Assembly (NCBI GenBank): GCA_951804985.1
Contig: OX638135.1
Coordinates: 12,522,051-12,586,050 of the forward strand
Source: Dryomyza anilis
Lineage: Eukaryota; Arthropoda; Insecta; Diptera; Dryomyzidae
Length of the DNA: 64,000 bases
Reading direction: 5' to 3'
The translations under genes were made by a program, and so were the position numbers. The notes beneath the pieces were generated by a model. The model was given only the letters and a program-made list of their open reading frames with translations, searched no databases and was not told the DNA's origin. This document shows, one piece after another, positions 11,827 to 22,081 of this stretch; the first letter of the stretch is position 1; each line of letters begins with the position of its first letter.

Positions 11827-12245
11827 AGGGTCCTTGGATAGAATTCTACGTAGTCTAGCTGCATCATTGGTCTTTTCAATTTCTTCACAGAACGTTTTCC
11901 ATGAGTTGAATATAGCGTTCCTTATGGATTTCGTATAGGTATTTAGTTCTGACCTATATATACTTGGTCCAGTCAATTTCAAGCTTACTTTTCCAGTCCT
12001 TGTTATGTAGTTTTCTAACCTCTGTTCTCTGCGTTTTGAGTTTACTCGTCCACTAAGAATTGTTGGTAGTTTTGTGCCGGCGAGAGATTGGGCAAAACTT
12101 TAAGAAGGCTTTGTTCATTTTCTTGGTGATCATGTCTACCGCGGAGTCTATAGATATACTGTCAAGAAAAGAAGTTTCGCATGTGTGCGTCACGTTTTCC
12201 GATATCCATTCTGAATATTTTGACCACTTTTTTTTGCAGGATTCT
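11785..12245 (-). pseudogene. LINE fragment: endonuclease-RT linker of a Jockey/LOA-like non-LTR retrotransposon
   Basis: Minus-strand translation gives pieces of the segment between endonuclease and RT, in more than one frame. It includes a W-T-S-K-L-K-type stretch, IRNAIFNSWKTFCEEIEKT and LRRILSKDPIIP. The pattern of a Ser-Trp-x-x-Phe-Cys-Glu motif followed by Leu-Arg-x-Ile-Leu-Ser-Lys is typical of Jockey, LOA and R1 group elements. Neither catalytic domain is present and stops and frameshifts occur, so this is a dead fragment. It is a different lineage from the 57.7-60.8 kb LINE. The 60-bp array begins where the fragment ends. Confidence 0.7.
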
Positions 12246-12256
12246 TAAATAGTTTT

Positions 12257-12393
12257 TATACCCTACACCTATGAGGTACAGGGTATATTAACTTTGTTCA
12301 TATATTGTAACGCCCCTTAGGAGGCGTGTCCGGTATGGAAAAGTATATATATTCTTGATCAGCATCACTACCCGAGTCCGTTTAGCCATGTCC

Positions 12394-12441
<48 letters not shown>

Positions 12442-13050
12442 TGCTGTCTTGCTGTCTTGCTGTCCGAATACAGAATAACTTGAGAAATACTGTTCAGAAT
12501 GCGATGAAATTTCGTCTCAATATATTTTAGCCAAAAGTAGGAACTGAGTTTGAAAATGAGCCAAATCTGTCAACGGACACGCCCACCTCCCATACAAGTC
12601 ACTTTTATATAACTCTTTCGGAACTAATAACTCGAAAAGTATTCAAGGTATAGTTATAAAATTTAAAAGGTATTGTTAGAATTCACCTAAAAATATGTGG
12701 TCCAAAAATATGTGATCCGCCCACTTTTTTTTTCATTATTTCCCGGGTTTTCATAGTGGAAATTTGATCCGTAAATTATTAAAATCAAATCTATGAAATA
12801 TTAGCCTTTCAAAATTTTAAATATAGGCGTGGTCCGCCCAATTATATTTTTCATTTTTTTTTTTAGTTTTTTATGCTTTATATAAATTTTTTAAATTATG
12901 AGGATATAAGACGTAAATTTCTGATATATGAATAATATTCTGAGGGTGGGGAGGTTCAGCATAATTAAAAATTTAAAATTAAGGTATACAATTAAAAATC
13001 CGCCCCATGTGACCGAACTTACCCATGTGACCTAACTTTCCCAACTCGTT
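12257..13050 (+). mobile_element. mini-me/DINE-1-like repeat, type M1, copy a
   Basis: It starts TATACCCTACACCTATGAGG, carries the core TATATATTCTTGATCAGCAT and a GTCT microsatellite (about 12388-12434), and ends TTTCCCAACTCGTT. It is almost identical to copy b (15917-16773) in opposite orientation. It lacks about 65 bases containing the GGTGTAGGG block and the subterminal GTCGGGCCCGAC hairpin. In copy b this segment lies between two ATTAAA words, so the loss looks like a microhomology deletion. Confidence 0.9.
12388..12434 (+). repeat. (GTCT)n microsatellite inside mini-me copy a
   Basis: About 11 GTCT units follow the ATGTCC word of the mini-me core. The mirrored CAGA run occurs in copy b near 16590-16635, and a shorter run in copy M2e near 43489-43521. 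Confidence 0.95.
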
Positions 13051-13089
13051 GCTTACTAGGTTTGAAGTTAATTTTGAAAAGTATTATAA

Positions 13090-13690
13090 AATGGTCCGAA
13101 AAGTAGTTTTCTATTTAAACTAGAGCCAATATAATAAAACTAGATCCAATATAATAAAACCGATGCCATTTTTGGAATCAGCGTCACCATTTCAACTAAG
13201 AATTACTGCATTTTTTACTGCACCAAAATTATTATAATAATATATATAAGACTTTATTCAAAATTGAAGTTAGAACTATTTTTCGTTATTAGTTGGCTTA
13301 TATTTCAGAAATAGTATATGTTGGAAAATTTAGTTGTTTAGAGACCCCAGCTGCTTTTCAAAGTGGAACATTTTCTCTAAAGATATTGTGATAGTTTTTT
13401 GAATTATTCTTCTGGTTATAACTCCTTAAAGGAGTTGTTATAAGAAAACCATTTTAGGTGTTCAGTGTAAATCATCCTTAGGATGTTCCCTATAAGCGCT
13501 CCCAAGCCAATAGAAACGTACTATATGCCATTTCGCACCAAAATGACGAAATATATTGGTTATTCTTCGAACCCTTTCGGAGCCCATAGCGCCTAACCCA
13601 GATGTGTAGGGGTATAGCTAGGGGGTAGCTCAAAATAAAATAAAAATCGGAGTTCAATTAAAAAAATTGCCATTTTCCGCACTGTGTAAT
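13090..13690 (+). mobile_element. One-armed copy of the ACACWGTGCGGC palindromic element
   Basis: The stretch matches the 6148-7113 family: a CCGATGCCATTTTTGGAATC-type block, the GGAGTTATAA block, GCGCCTAACCCAGATGTGTA, and the terminus TTTTCCGCACTGTGT at about 13690. The other arm is missing; the left side abuts mini-me M1a. Confidence 0.75.
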
Positions 13691-13912
13691 GTATTTTTAA
13701 TAAGAAATAGAGAAAAATTAAAAAATCTTTGAAACTGAACGTAAATGACGATATATTGAGAAAAGGAAAAGGTTCCAAAGGAATTTAAATTAGAAATGAT
13801 GATGAATATAACCCTATTTGTACTTGTTATACCCATTTTTGTAATACTTGTGATTGCTTCTAGAGCACCGTGTTTGTACTTAAGTGTTGCAATTCCAGCA
13901 TGACCAGCTAAA

Positions 13913-14400
13913 GTTTTTTACCAACATTTTTTTAATTTCGGAAATCGATTGCGGACTTCATGTGATGATCAATAGAATGGTCAATGACCACTGTGTCAAA
14001 TAATATTTGACCCAAAAATAGATATTTCAAATATCGATTGCCTAATCGGATGCCTAATGGCACATTCTGGAATGATCAATGACCACTTCAACCAATTTTT
14101 GACCCAAACATTTTTTTTGCGGGAATCGATTGTAAACTTCATGGGATGCCTAATGGTCCCATTTGGAGTGGTCAATGACCACCAAGAGTGGGTCAAAAAA
14201 ATCCAATTTTTTACCCAAAAAAATGTATTTCGTAAATTGAATGCGGACTTCATGGGATGCCTAATGGTACCATTTGGAGTAGCCAGTGACCACCAAATTT
14301 TGACCCCAAACATTTTATTGCGGAAATCGATTGCGGACATCATGGGATCCCTAATGACACCATACGGAGTGGTCAATAACATTTTGGTCTTTGACCAACT
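13913..14400 (+). repeat. ~90-bp satellite, about five degenerate copies
   Basis: A recurring set of words (GACTTCATGGGATGCCTAAT, GGAGTGGTCAATGACCACC, TTTGACCCAAACATTTTT, GCGGAAATCGATTG) repeats about every 85-100 bases. Open frames on both strands over this block are products of the repetition. Confidence 0.85.
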
Positions 14401-14449
14401 ACACTAATGAAGAAAACGAGAAAAGTTTTTGTCAATCTATTCCAATATT

Positions 14450-14563
14450 CCAATACAAAATTTTTGGATAAAAAATGGTTTTTTGACTCACTTCTTATGG
14501 TCATTTACCACTCCAAATGGTAACAATAGGTATGCCATGATGTCCGCCATCGATGTCAGAAAT
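14450..14563 (-). repeat. Inverted copy of the ~90-bp satellite, left of mini-me M2b
   Basis: Minus-strand reading gives GCGGACATCATGGCATACCT and GGAGTGGTAAATGACCATAA, so satellite orientation switches near 14420. The mini-me M2b is inserted within this inverted part. Confidence 0.75.
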
Positions 14564-15284
14564 AACCAGTTGGGAAGGTTAGATCACATGAGAAATTTTA
14601 AAGAAGAGACATTTTATAGTAGGTGTTATTATGATATTTAGGACTATCAAAATTATAGTCGGTCTAAGCCTAAGCCTATAAATACCCTATGTGTGGTTAC
14701 CATTCAAACTGGTATATAGGTCACCAGGGTATACGAATCCTGAAAATAACTACAAACTGTCAATCGCTGAAGAATTTCCATTCATTTGATACCCATATTT
14801 ACAAATAGGTAGGTGTACCGAATTTCGATTTTTTTTTTTGGAAACCAGAATCTTTTCGCGGGAAAACATTATTTTCATGAATTTGAGCATGAAGTCAATA
14901 TATATTTGACCAAAAAAGTTTACCTAAGCACGTATACAGTAAAATTCACCAGTAGATGTATGTTTTATATGAGGTATTTGAACATAAGTGGTCAGTTCAC
15001 AGGTCACAATGGACTGATCAAGCCCATTTTCACTGACAGACAGCGTAGATATATAAGTAATCTAAATTTGGAGTTTCATTTATTTAGCTCTTCTAGTTTT
15101 TCTGTAATCAAAATTTCAACAAACAGACGGACAGACAGTCGGACAGACGACATCGCTAAATCGACTCAGGAGGTCATGCTGATCAAGAATATATATACTT
15201 TTCCATACCGGAGATGCTTCCTTCTGAGTGTTACAAACGGCGTACCAAACTGAATATACCCTTTTACTCTTAGTGTAGGGTATA
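14564..15284 (-). mobile_element. mini-me/DINE-1-like repeat, type M2, copy b
   Basis: On the plus strand it begins AACCAGTTGGGAAGGTTAGA and ends TAGTGTAGGGTATA. The core ATGCTGATCAAGAATATATA and a CAGACGGACAGAC run lie at about 15120-15200. It interrupts the inverted ~90-bp satellite. The 146-codon frame is a chance read-through. Confidence 0.85.
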
Positions 15285-15294
15285 CAAATTTTTG

Positions 15295-15435
15295 GGTAAA
15301 CATTTTTTTTTTTGGGTCAAATTTGTTGGTCATTGACCAATCTAAAAAATGCTATTAGGCATCCCATTAAGTCCGCAATCGATTTACGAAATACAGTTTT
15401 TTGGGTCAAAAATTTGTTATTTGTGGTATTTAGGG
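15295..15435 (-). repeat. Inverted ~90-bp satellite, right of mini-me M2b
   Basis: The words GGTCATTGACC, TAGGCATCCCATTAAGTCCG and CAATCGATTTACG are the reverse complement of the 13913-14400 satellite. This is the other half of the block split by M2b. Confidence 0.75.
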
Positions 15436-15439
15436 ATGT

Positions 15440-15750
15440 CAAACGCCCAGTGAAACACTTTCATTCAAAAAAGTTACAACAACGCACATGTATGCGTATC
15501 TACATCCATTGGAACAGTTTTTCCAAAAAATTTCCAATGTTACACCTGGATGCGCTCTATAGCCATTGGAATACTTTCATCAAAATATTGTACATTGACG
15601 CATCTGGATACTTATCTACCCCCAGTAGAACACTTTCATCCAAAAAAATATCCAATGACGCAACTGCATTCATGCTAAAAAGTTGCAATGGTGCATCTGG
15701 ATGTGCATCCTACGTCTTTAAGAACACTATCATTCAAAATAATTTCTAAA
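15440..15750 (-). repeat. ~75-bp satellite distantly related to the 60-bp array
   Basis: Four to five degenerate units share GGAACACTTTCATCCAAAAA and CCAATGACGCATCTGGATG. The word TCCAAAAAAATATCCAATGA corresponds to the reverse complement of the 60-bp array's unit (TCATTGGACATTTTTTTGGA with one change), so the two arrays appear to share ancestry in opposite orientation. Confidence 0.7.
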
Positions 15751-15916
15751 TTCAAATATATAGAAGCAGGAAATATAAATTCTTGTTGGTCTGAAAAGGT
15801 TCGAATTAGGATATGATTGGAGATACAAAGAGAGTTAGACATATCCATTATTTGTTTAATATAAAAAATGCTTTACTAACATTAAAGAAATGTTCATAAA
15901 GTAAAAATGATACAAA

Positions 15917-16584
15917 ACGAGTTGGGAAAGTTAGGTCACATGGGTAAGTTCGGTCACATGGGGCGGATTTTAATAGTCGGTCGGGCCCGACTATGGAATA
16001 CCCTACACCTTTGGTGGAGATATTAATGAGGAATATTTAATTGTATACCTTAATTTTAAATTTTTAATTATGCTGAACCTCCCCACCCTCAGAATATTAT
16101 TCATATATCAGAAATTTACGTCTTATATCCTCATAATTTAAAAAATTTATATAAAGCATAAAAAACTAAAAAAAAAAATGAAAAATATAATTGGGCGGAC
16201 CACGCCTATATTTAAAATTTTGAAAGGCTAATATTTCATAGATTTGATTTTAATAATTTACGGATCAAATTTCCACTATGAAAACCCGGGAAATAATGAA
16301 AAAAAAAGTGGGCGGATCACGCCCATTTTTGGACCACATATTTTTAGGTGAATTCTAACAATACCTTTTAAATTTTATAACTATACCTTGAATACTTTTC
16401 GAGTTATTAGTTCCGAAAGAGTTATATAAAAGTGACTTGTATGGGAGGTGGGCGTGTCCGTTGACAGATTTGGCTCATTTTCAAACTCAGTTCCTACTTT
16501 TGGCTAAAATATATTGAGACGAAATTTCATCGCATTCTGAACAGTATTTCTCAAGTTATTCTGTATTCGGACAGCAAGACAGCA

Positions 16585-16636
<52 letters not shown>

Positions 16637-16773
16637 GGACATGGCTAAACGGACTCGGGTAGTGATGCTGATCAAGAATATATATACTTTTCCATACTGG
16701 ACACGCCTCCTAAGGGGCGTTACAATATATGCACAAAGTTAATATACCCTGTACCTCATAGGTGTAGGGTATA
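15917..16773 (-). mobile_element. mini-me/DINE-1-like repeat, type M1, copy b (complete)
   Basis: On the plus strand it begins AACGAGTTGGGAAAGTTAGG and ends GGTGTAGGGTATA. It keeps every landmark: the 3-prime hairpin with GTCGGGCCCGACT, the internal CCTACACCTTTGGTG word, the core and a CAGA microsatellite. It is the best intact M1 reference in the window and is near-identical to copy a, which suggests recent activity of this subtype. Confidence 0.9.
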
Positions 16774-16855
16774 AAAATAGTTAGAGTTAGAATGAGATAC
16801 GCTTTATTTTGTTTTTGCTCTGATATTTAGAAAATTAGAAAATTTTGTTTCGTTT

Positions 16856-17004
16856 TATTACGGTTAAATAAATCCCAGGTCCTTTTCAGCTGAACAAATA
16901 GTTTTTATTATAAAATATCAATGAAACGTTCTAAACCAAATTAAAATTGGAAGTGTAAATAATTTGAAAATAATGAAAAATATTTAACATATTTTTAATG
17001 AACA
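16856..17004 (-). repeat. 3-prime LTR of the copia element
   Basis: About 149 bases match 22937-23085 with roughly ten differences. Shared words include TCCTTTTCAGCTGAACAAAT and ATATCAATGAAACGTTCTAA. On the minus strand it starts TGTTC. The number of differences between the LTRs points to an old insertion. Confidence 0.85.
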
Positions 17005-17136
17005 TCAAGTTTATTTATATATAAACCATTCCAAATTTGGTACTGCATAGTTTGTGTTTGATTTTTGTGACTGGTTTGACATCCGCTGGCATTTCGTTTG
17101 TTGATAAATATATTAGCTCAATGATATTCTGGTCAA

Positions 17137-17403
17137 TCACATCTCGAACAAAGTGATATTTTTAATGAATGTGTTTAGTTCTTGAGTAATGAGCGCCAAA
17201 CTTCGCCATATGTTGCGCACTTTGTGAATCAGTGAATCCTTATGTTTAAATCCAAGTTCTATCAGCAAATATCCCAAGTAACATGCTTCTTTCGCAGCTT
17301 CTGTTATTGCAACGTACTCAGATTCAGCACTAGATATGGCCACAATTTTTTGTTTTCGCGATTTCCAAGATATAGAATAAAACAAAATGCGAGAATAAAA
17401 CAA
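17137..17403 (-). pseudogene. RNase H remnant of the copia polyprotein
   Basis: The translation contains SWKSRKQKIVAISSAESEYVAITEAAKEACYLGYLLIELG in continuous frame (described by its ends: SWKSRKQ to LIELG). The Ser-Ser-x-Glu-Ser/Ala-Glu-Tyr motif is the hallmark of copia RNase H. The C-terminal part loses frame. Confidence 0.85.
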
Positions 17404-17910
17404 AAACCACTTTAAGACTTCCTATCGTTTACATCCTGTGCCTAGTTGGCGTCTACAAAACCCAATAATGGTGAACCAGTCTTAATATATTTTAATGCAG
17501 CACTTTTTGTCGAATTTAAATATTTAATAACATGAAAAACTGCGTTTTGATGTTGTCTACGAGAGTCCTTCGAAAATTGTAAAAGCATACTAACACTGCA
17601 AGAAATATCTGGACGGCATATAGTGATATATGTTATAAAGCTCCAATAATTTCTTGGTATAAAGTTTGATCAACTTTTTTTGCTTCCCCTGTAATTGTTG
17701 GTTATTTTTCAAGTTTAATATTGGCTTGCATGGGAATTTTTACAGTTTTCGAATTTTCAAGACCATATTTCGAAATTAAATTCGAAATGTATCCTGGATG
17801 AGAAATAGAAAGTGATCTTTTTTCGACTCCAATTTCCAGACCAATGCAATTTTTAGGTTCCCCTAAATCACTAATATCAAAAGTTTCTATAAGTTTTGTA
17901 ATTAAATCAT

Positions 17911-18303
17911 CTACATCTGTATATAATTGTTATCATTACAAGCAATAACAATGTCATCTACATAGAGTTCTAATATCAAAGTAATTGCGGTTGATTTGTA
18001 AAAATAAATGCATTGATAATTTTTCGATTGGGTTAGGCCAAACTGCTTTATCACCGTATCAATCTTTTTTAACCATTGACGGCCTGCTTGCTTTAAGCCA
18101 TAAGTAGCTTTTTGAAGTTTACAGAATTTATGTTTAGACTTTTCTTGAATAAATCCGTCTGGTTGTTCCATATATATGTCATCTTCTAAATCGCCATTTA
18201 GAAATGCAGTCGAAACGTCTAATTGTCTTAGGGTTAAATCATGTTCAACGGCTAATGCATATTTCAGTGAACTCTGACGAACCACGGGCGCAAAGGTATT
18301 CAT
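17911..18303 (-). pseudogene. Reverse transcriptase core of the copia element
   Basis: The frame opens in the TFAPVVR motif, includes LDVSTAFLNGDLEDDIYMEQPDGF and YGLKQAGRQW, and reaches the catalytic ELYVDDIVIA box (ends of each motif given). All are standard copia RT landmarks, with the YVDD aspartates intact. The N-terminal RT region lies upstream beyond the MITE at 18406-18646. The C-terminal part, including a CIGLEIGVEKRSLSISHPGY stretch, continues in other frames to about 17700. Confidence 0.93.
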
Positions 18304-18405
18304 ATAATCTACACCAAATTGTTGAGAATAATCTTTGGCGACTAATCTGGCTTATAGTACCGTCAGATCGATATTTTGATTTTAGTACCCACTTGCAACA
18401 ACTAA

Positions 18406-18646
18406 GGGTGTGTGCGAGTTCTACTAAATTGCGGACTAAACTAAATTTTGTCGGTAAGGCAGCGTTTACTTTTCAATTTAGCAAATTTTCGAGCAAATTA
18501 AATTTAACTTAATTGGAAGACAGCAAACAGACATATGATAATCGATTTATTAGGGATTTTAACAATTAACGGTTACTGAATGGCAATCAATTGAAACCCT
18601 GTACAATTTAGTTTAGTCAGCAATTTAGCCGAACTCGCACACACCC
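18406..18646. mobile_element. PIF/Harbinger-like MITE inserted in the copia RT
   Basis: The 241-bp insert has ends GGGTGTGTGCGAGTTC and GAACTCGCACACACCC, perfect inverted repeats. They extend imperfectly to about 43 bp (CTAAATTGC and ACTAAACTAAATT words are shared). It is flanked by TAA on both sides (18403-18405 and 18647-18649). A 3-bp TAA/TTA duplication with G-rich TIRs is typical of the PIF/Harbinger superfamily. It has no coding capacity. Confidence 0.85.
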
Positions 18647-18805
18647 TAAGTACTATTTCTGATCAGTGAATCGTATTCGTCCTGCATTGCATTCAACTAT
18701 TCTTTTGAATTTGATGACGAATGTGCCTCTTCGACGGTTTTTGGATCAGTGAATTTTTCATTAACTGCCTGACTAGATTATTGGCTTTTTCCAAAAGTCA
18801 ATGAC

Positions 18806-19393
18806 TTATGCCGACTCTTGATCAAATCGGCGGGATTTTACGGTAATATAATTTTTAGGTTGAATATTGTTTCTGTCATTACAGAGAACAACGTCACGTG
18901 TATCATCATTGTCAGCGTGATTCGACACTTCAATACTATCTACGATATCATCGTCTAATTCGATATTTATATCTTCCGAACACGATATTTCTTGTTCTTT
19001 TTTGTCTCGAAGTTCAAATTCATAAAATTCACAGCTATTAAAATCGCTTGATGTACTAAAGTGATGTTCTAAAAACTTCACATCACTACTTTTTATAATA
19101 ATGTTTGATCCTTTCTGCCATAATCGATACGCTTTAGATTCATTCGAATATTCTACTAGTACATATTCTTGACTCCTTGGTTCCCACTTTGATTTATTCG
19201 ACTTTTTATCCAAAACAGAAGCTCTACAACCGATCTGACGTAAGTGGCTAACAGATGGAATTTTTCCACTCCATAATTCTTCGGGTGTTTTATCTTTATT
19301 TAAGATCGTAGGACAACGATTGCGAATATATGCCGCGGTGTAAACTAATTCCGCCCATAAAGTTTGAGGTAATTTTGCTTCCAAATAATGCAT
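18806..19393 (-). pseudogene. Integrase C-terminal domain and linker of the copia element
   Basis: The frame starts MHYLEAKLPQTLWAELVYTA and continues through YIRNRCPTILNKDKTPEELW, HLRQIGCRASV and YRLW. This is the conserved part after the catalytic glutamate in copia integrases, followed by the acidic linker to RT. Confidence 0.9.
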
Positions 19394-19557
19394 CTGGCCA
19401 TTTCGACTAATGTGCGGTTCATGCGCTCCGAAACTCCATTTTGTTGTGAAGTATGCTCAACAGATAATTGACGTTTAATACCATTACTTTTCAAGAACTC
19501 CGAAAATTTATTGCTGACCAATTCGCGCGCATTAACACTGCGAATTCTTTTAATCAT
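19345..19557 (-). pseudogene. Integrase catalytic core, second half, with a lost aspartate
   Basis: The stretch includes the QNGVSERMNRTL motif holding the catalytic glutamate. The upstream motif that is normally RSDNGxE reads RSVNARE, so the second catalytic aspartate is replaced by valine and the following glycine by alanine. It overlaps the next frame, showing a frameshift at about 19390. Confidence 0.85.
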
Positions 19558-19632
19558 TTCCTGTCTCGTTTTCTACTTCTTTCTTAACTTCTTTAAAGGC
19601 TTGCAAATAACAATCTTTTGTTCTTAAAAATG

Positions 19633-19900
19633 TCACGAATACCTTCCTGGAGAAGTCATGAACGTTGCGAAATAGAACTTCTTATTCAAAGATTCCGTCC
19701 TCATTGGACCACACAAGTCGGTATGAATTAGACTCAATAATTCCGTGGAGGACTTGTCATTTCTGTGATGTAATGGCAATCTGGTCTGTTTGCCTTTAAT
19801 ACAAGCAACGCAGTCAAGTTTTGAATTTCTAATTAATGGCAAACGTTGCAATTGTGATAAATGAGTAAGATTTAGATGGCCATACCTTTTGTGTCATAAT
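19633..19900 (-). pseudogene. Pre-integrase zinc domain and start of integrase
   Basis: The translation gives GHLNLTHLSQLQRLPL, then LDCVACIKGKQTRLPLHHRN, with the CxxC of the GAG-pre-integrase HHCC domain. It then gives LIHTDLCGPM, with the first integrase aspartate. A stop interrupts the frame before the start of this block. Confidence 0.85.
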
Positions 19901-20057
19901 TCGATTTCACTATCCTCATTGATTTGAGCTTCTATACAACATTCTTTGTTATCTGTGATATATTTAACTAAAATAGCCCATTTTCTTTAAAAGACTCCAC
20001 TAACAGATTCTTATCTTTCAATATTAACGCCTTTTCTGCTGTCATAACAACTTTGCA

Positions 20058-20543
20058 TCAATTATCGGTCGCCTTTCCGGTAGAAATAAGATTACATCGT
20101 AAATCCGGAACATAAACAGTATTATAAAGGTGAATTTTCCTCATTTTATTATCAATTTCTATATTTAGCTCAACGGTCCCGATACCTCTAACGCAGACTT
20201 CTTTTTCGCATGCTGATCGGACTTTCCCACAGTAAGTGTCGATATTTATAAATGGTGCGGTTACGCAATACATATGGGAAGTTGCACCACTATCTATACA
20301 CCATTTTCCAAATTTCGCAAATCTAGTTGCATTGACGGATTGAGCTTTATCTACATTAACATCATCTACTGTCGCAATAAACCCTGTAGCAGTATCTATA
20401 TAATTCATATTATCACTTTTTACTTTTACTCTGTAGTTTTTCGCTAAATGTCCCTTTTTCCCGCAGCGATGGCAATTGTAAGGAAAATAAGATTTTGACA
20501 TACCCCAGCAGATTTTAGAAGCACTTTGCAACCACTTTGGCAA
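20058..20543 (-). pseudogene. Zinc knuckle and aspartic protease of the copia element
   Basis: The translation shows a CCHC-type knuckle near residues 24-37 (C-x2-C-x4-H-x4), but the last cysteine is tyrosine, so metal binding is probably lost. At residues 82-90 the protease motif WCIDSGATSHM is intact, with the catalytic aspartate at residue 84. Residues near 145-155 give the VPDLRCNLIS motif that ends copia proteases. Confidence 0.9.
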
Positions 20544-20559
20544 TTTATAATGTATTAAG

Positions 20560-22080
20560 GGAGTCGCTCCAAAAATGATTCCAGAAGTCGTTATTTTCGC
20601 AGGCGATGTCTACACGAGCAAGTACTTTTCCGTCAGCTTCTAAGAGAAGCAAACGGAGAAGTACATCTCTATTCGCTTCTACTGCAATGTGTTGTTAAGT
20701 ACTCTTTTTAAATTTCTCTCTTTACTGGTTGAACAACTTCTCTCCCGGTTCCAAAAGACGTAGTTATGGAATAACGTCCGATGGAATGACTTTGGGAACT
20801 ACTTCTTAAAATGGTTTCCATGGAATGACTTTTGGAACTACTTCTTAAAATGGTTCTCATGGAATGACTTTTGGAACTACTTCTTAAAATGGTTCCCATG
20901 GAATGACTTTTGGAACTACTTCTTAAAATGGTTTCCATGGAATGACTTTTGGAACTACTTCTTAAAATGGTTCCCAAGGAATGCCTTTTGGAACACCTTC
21001 CACATACTGTTTCCATAGAATACAAATACAATAAATAAAATTGTTCATTTAATTTTTATTAAACTAATATAATCAGAAATATTTAAAGTTTAAGGTATAT
21101 TAACAAATAAAATATTTTCATGGACATTATGCTCCTGAACTTATTATATTTTTGAGGTTGGTATTCTCCAGCTATTATATGGACTTCCTGCGCACCAACC
21201 ATCTGAGCCATCGACATTACCTGTAGTATTAACATGTTAAATTATATTTTTAATTTAAATAAAAAAGTACTTACTAAATATGTTTTATATCCTATGACAC
21301 ACATGTTTTTAATTGAATTGTTGATTTAGAATACGCAGCTAACTTTATTTTTTTTATATAAAATATTTCAAAGAGGTTTGATACATTTTTGTATATTCTC
21401 AATTACATTCTAAAAGAAGCGAACGTGAACGACTTTTTATCGGAACCCAATGGGAAGTTGTTCTCGTTGTTGTGCCGTCAGTACCAAGAGGGAAGTTATT
21501 CTAGAATCAGTTGTTGTAGAATTGGATAAAGAAACACATCTCCGTTTACTTCTACGCTCTCATTAGATGCTGAAAAACTGTATTCGCTTCTCGTATACGT
21601 TCCGCTAGAAGCGAACGTAGAATGACTTTTTATCGGAACACAATGGAAAGTTGTTCTCGTTCATGTGCCGTCAGTACCAAGAGGGAAGTTATTCTAGAAT
21701 CAGTTGTTGTAGAATTGGATAAAGAAACATATCTCCGTTTGCTTCTACGCTCTCATTAGATGCTCAAAAACTGTATTCGCTTCTCGTATACGTTCCACTA
21801 GAAGCGAACGTGGAACGACTTTTCATCGGAACCAAATGTGTAGTTGTTCTCCTTGCTGTGCCGTCAGTACCAATAGAGAAGTTATTCTAGAATAACTTGC
21901 TATAGAATTGGATGGAGACACAGAACTTGGTTAAATTTTCTCTCATATTTCCATATTCAACCGATAAATTTAAATTTATGTACTCTTTATAACTCTCGAA
22001 TATAAAGTGATTCCTAAAATGATTTCACTAGAAGCGAACGTAGAACGACTTTTTATCTTTGCATTCCAAATAAATGTAGT
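20560..22080. repeat. Satellite-like block inside the copia gag
   Basis: Two kinds of repeats fill this 1.5-kb interruption of gag. A 39-bp unit, GGAATGACTTTTGGAACTAC plus TTCTTAAAATGGTTTCCAT, runs about 6.5 times from 20730 to 20995. A ~192-bp unit, beginning at GAAGCGAACGTRGAACGAC, occurs at about 21417, 21609 and 21801, with a short fourth start at 22031. Both kinds share GGAAC..ACTTTT words, and the block's edges contain AAAATGATT on each side (about 20571 and 22015). Because it replaces gag sequence precisely between two good gag blocks, it is most simply a nested element or an expanded repeat rather than copia sequence. Confidence 0.75.
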
Positions 22081-22081
22081 T

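Noticed and set aside
14057..14407. Overlapping 116- and 128-codon frames on opposite strands
   Set aside because: Both are read-throughs of the ~90-bp satellite.
20708..21031. 107-codon Ser-rich repetitive protein on the minus strand
   Set aside because: Translation of the 39-bp repeat inside the copia gag; no independent coding signal.
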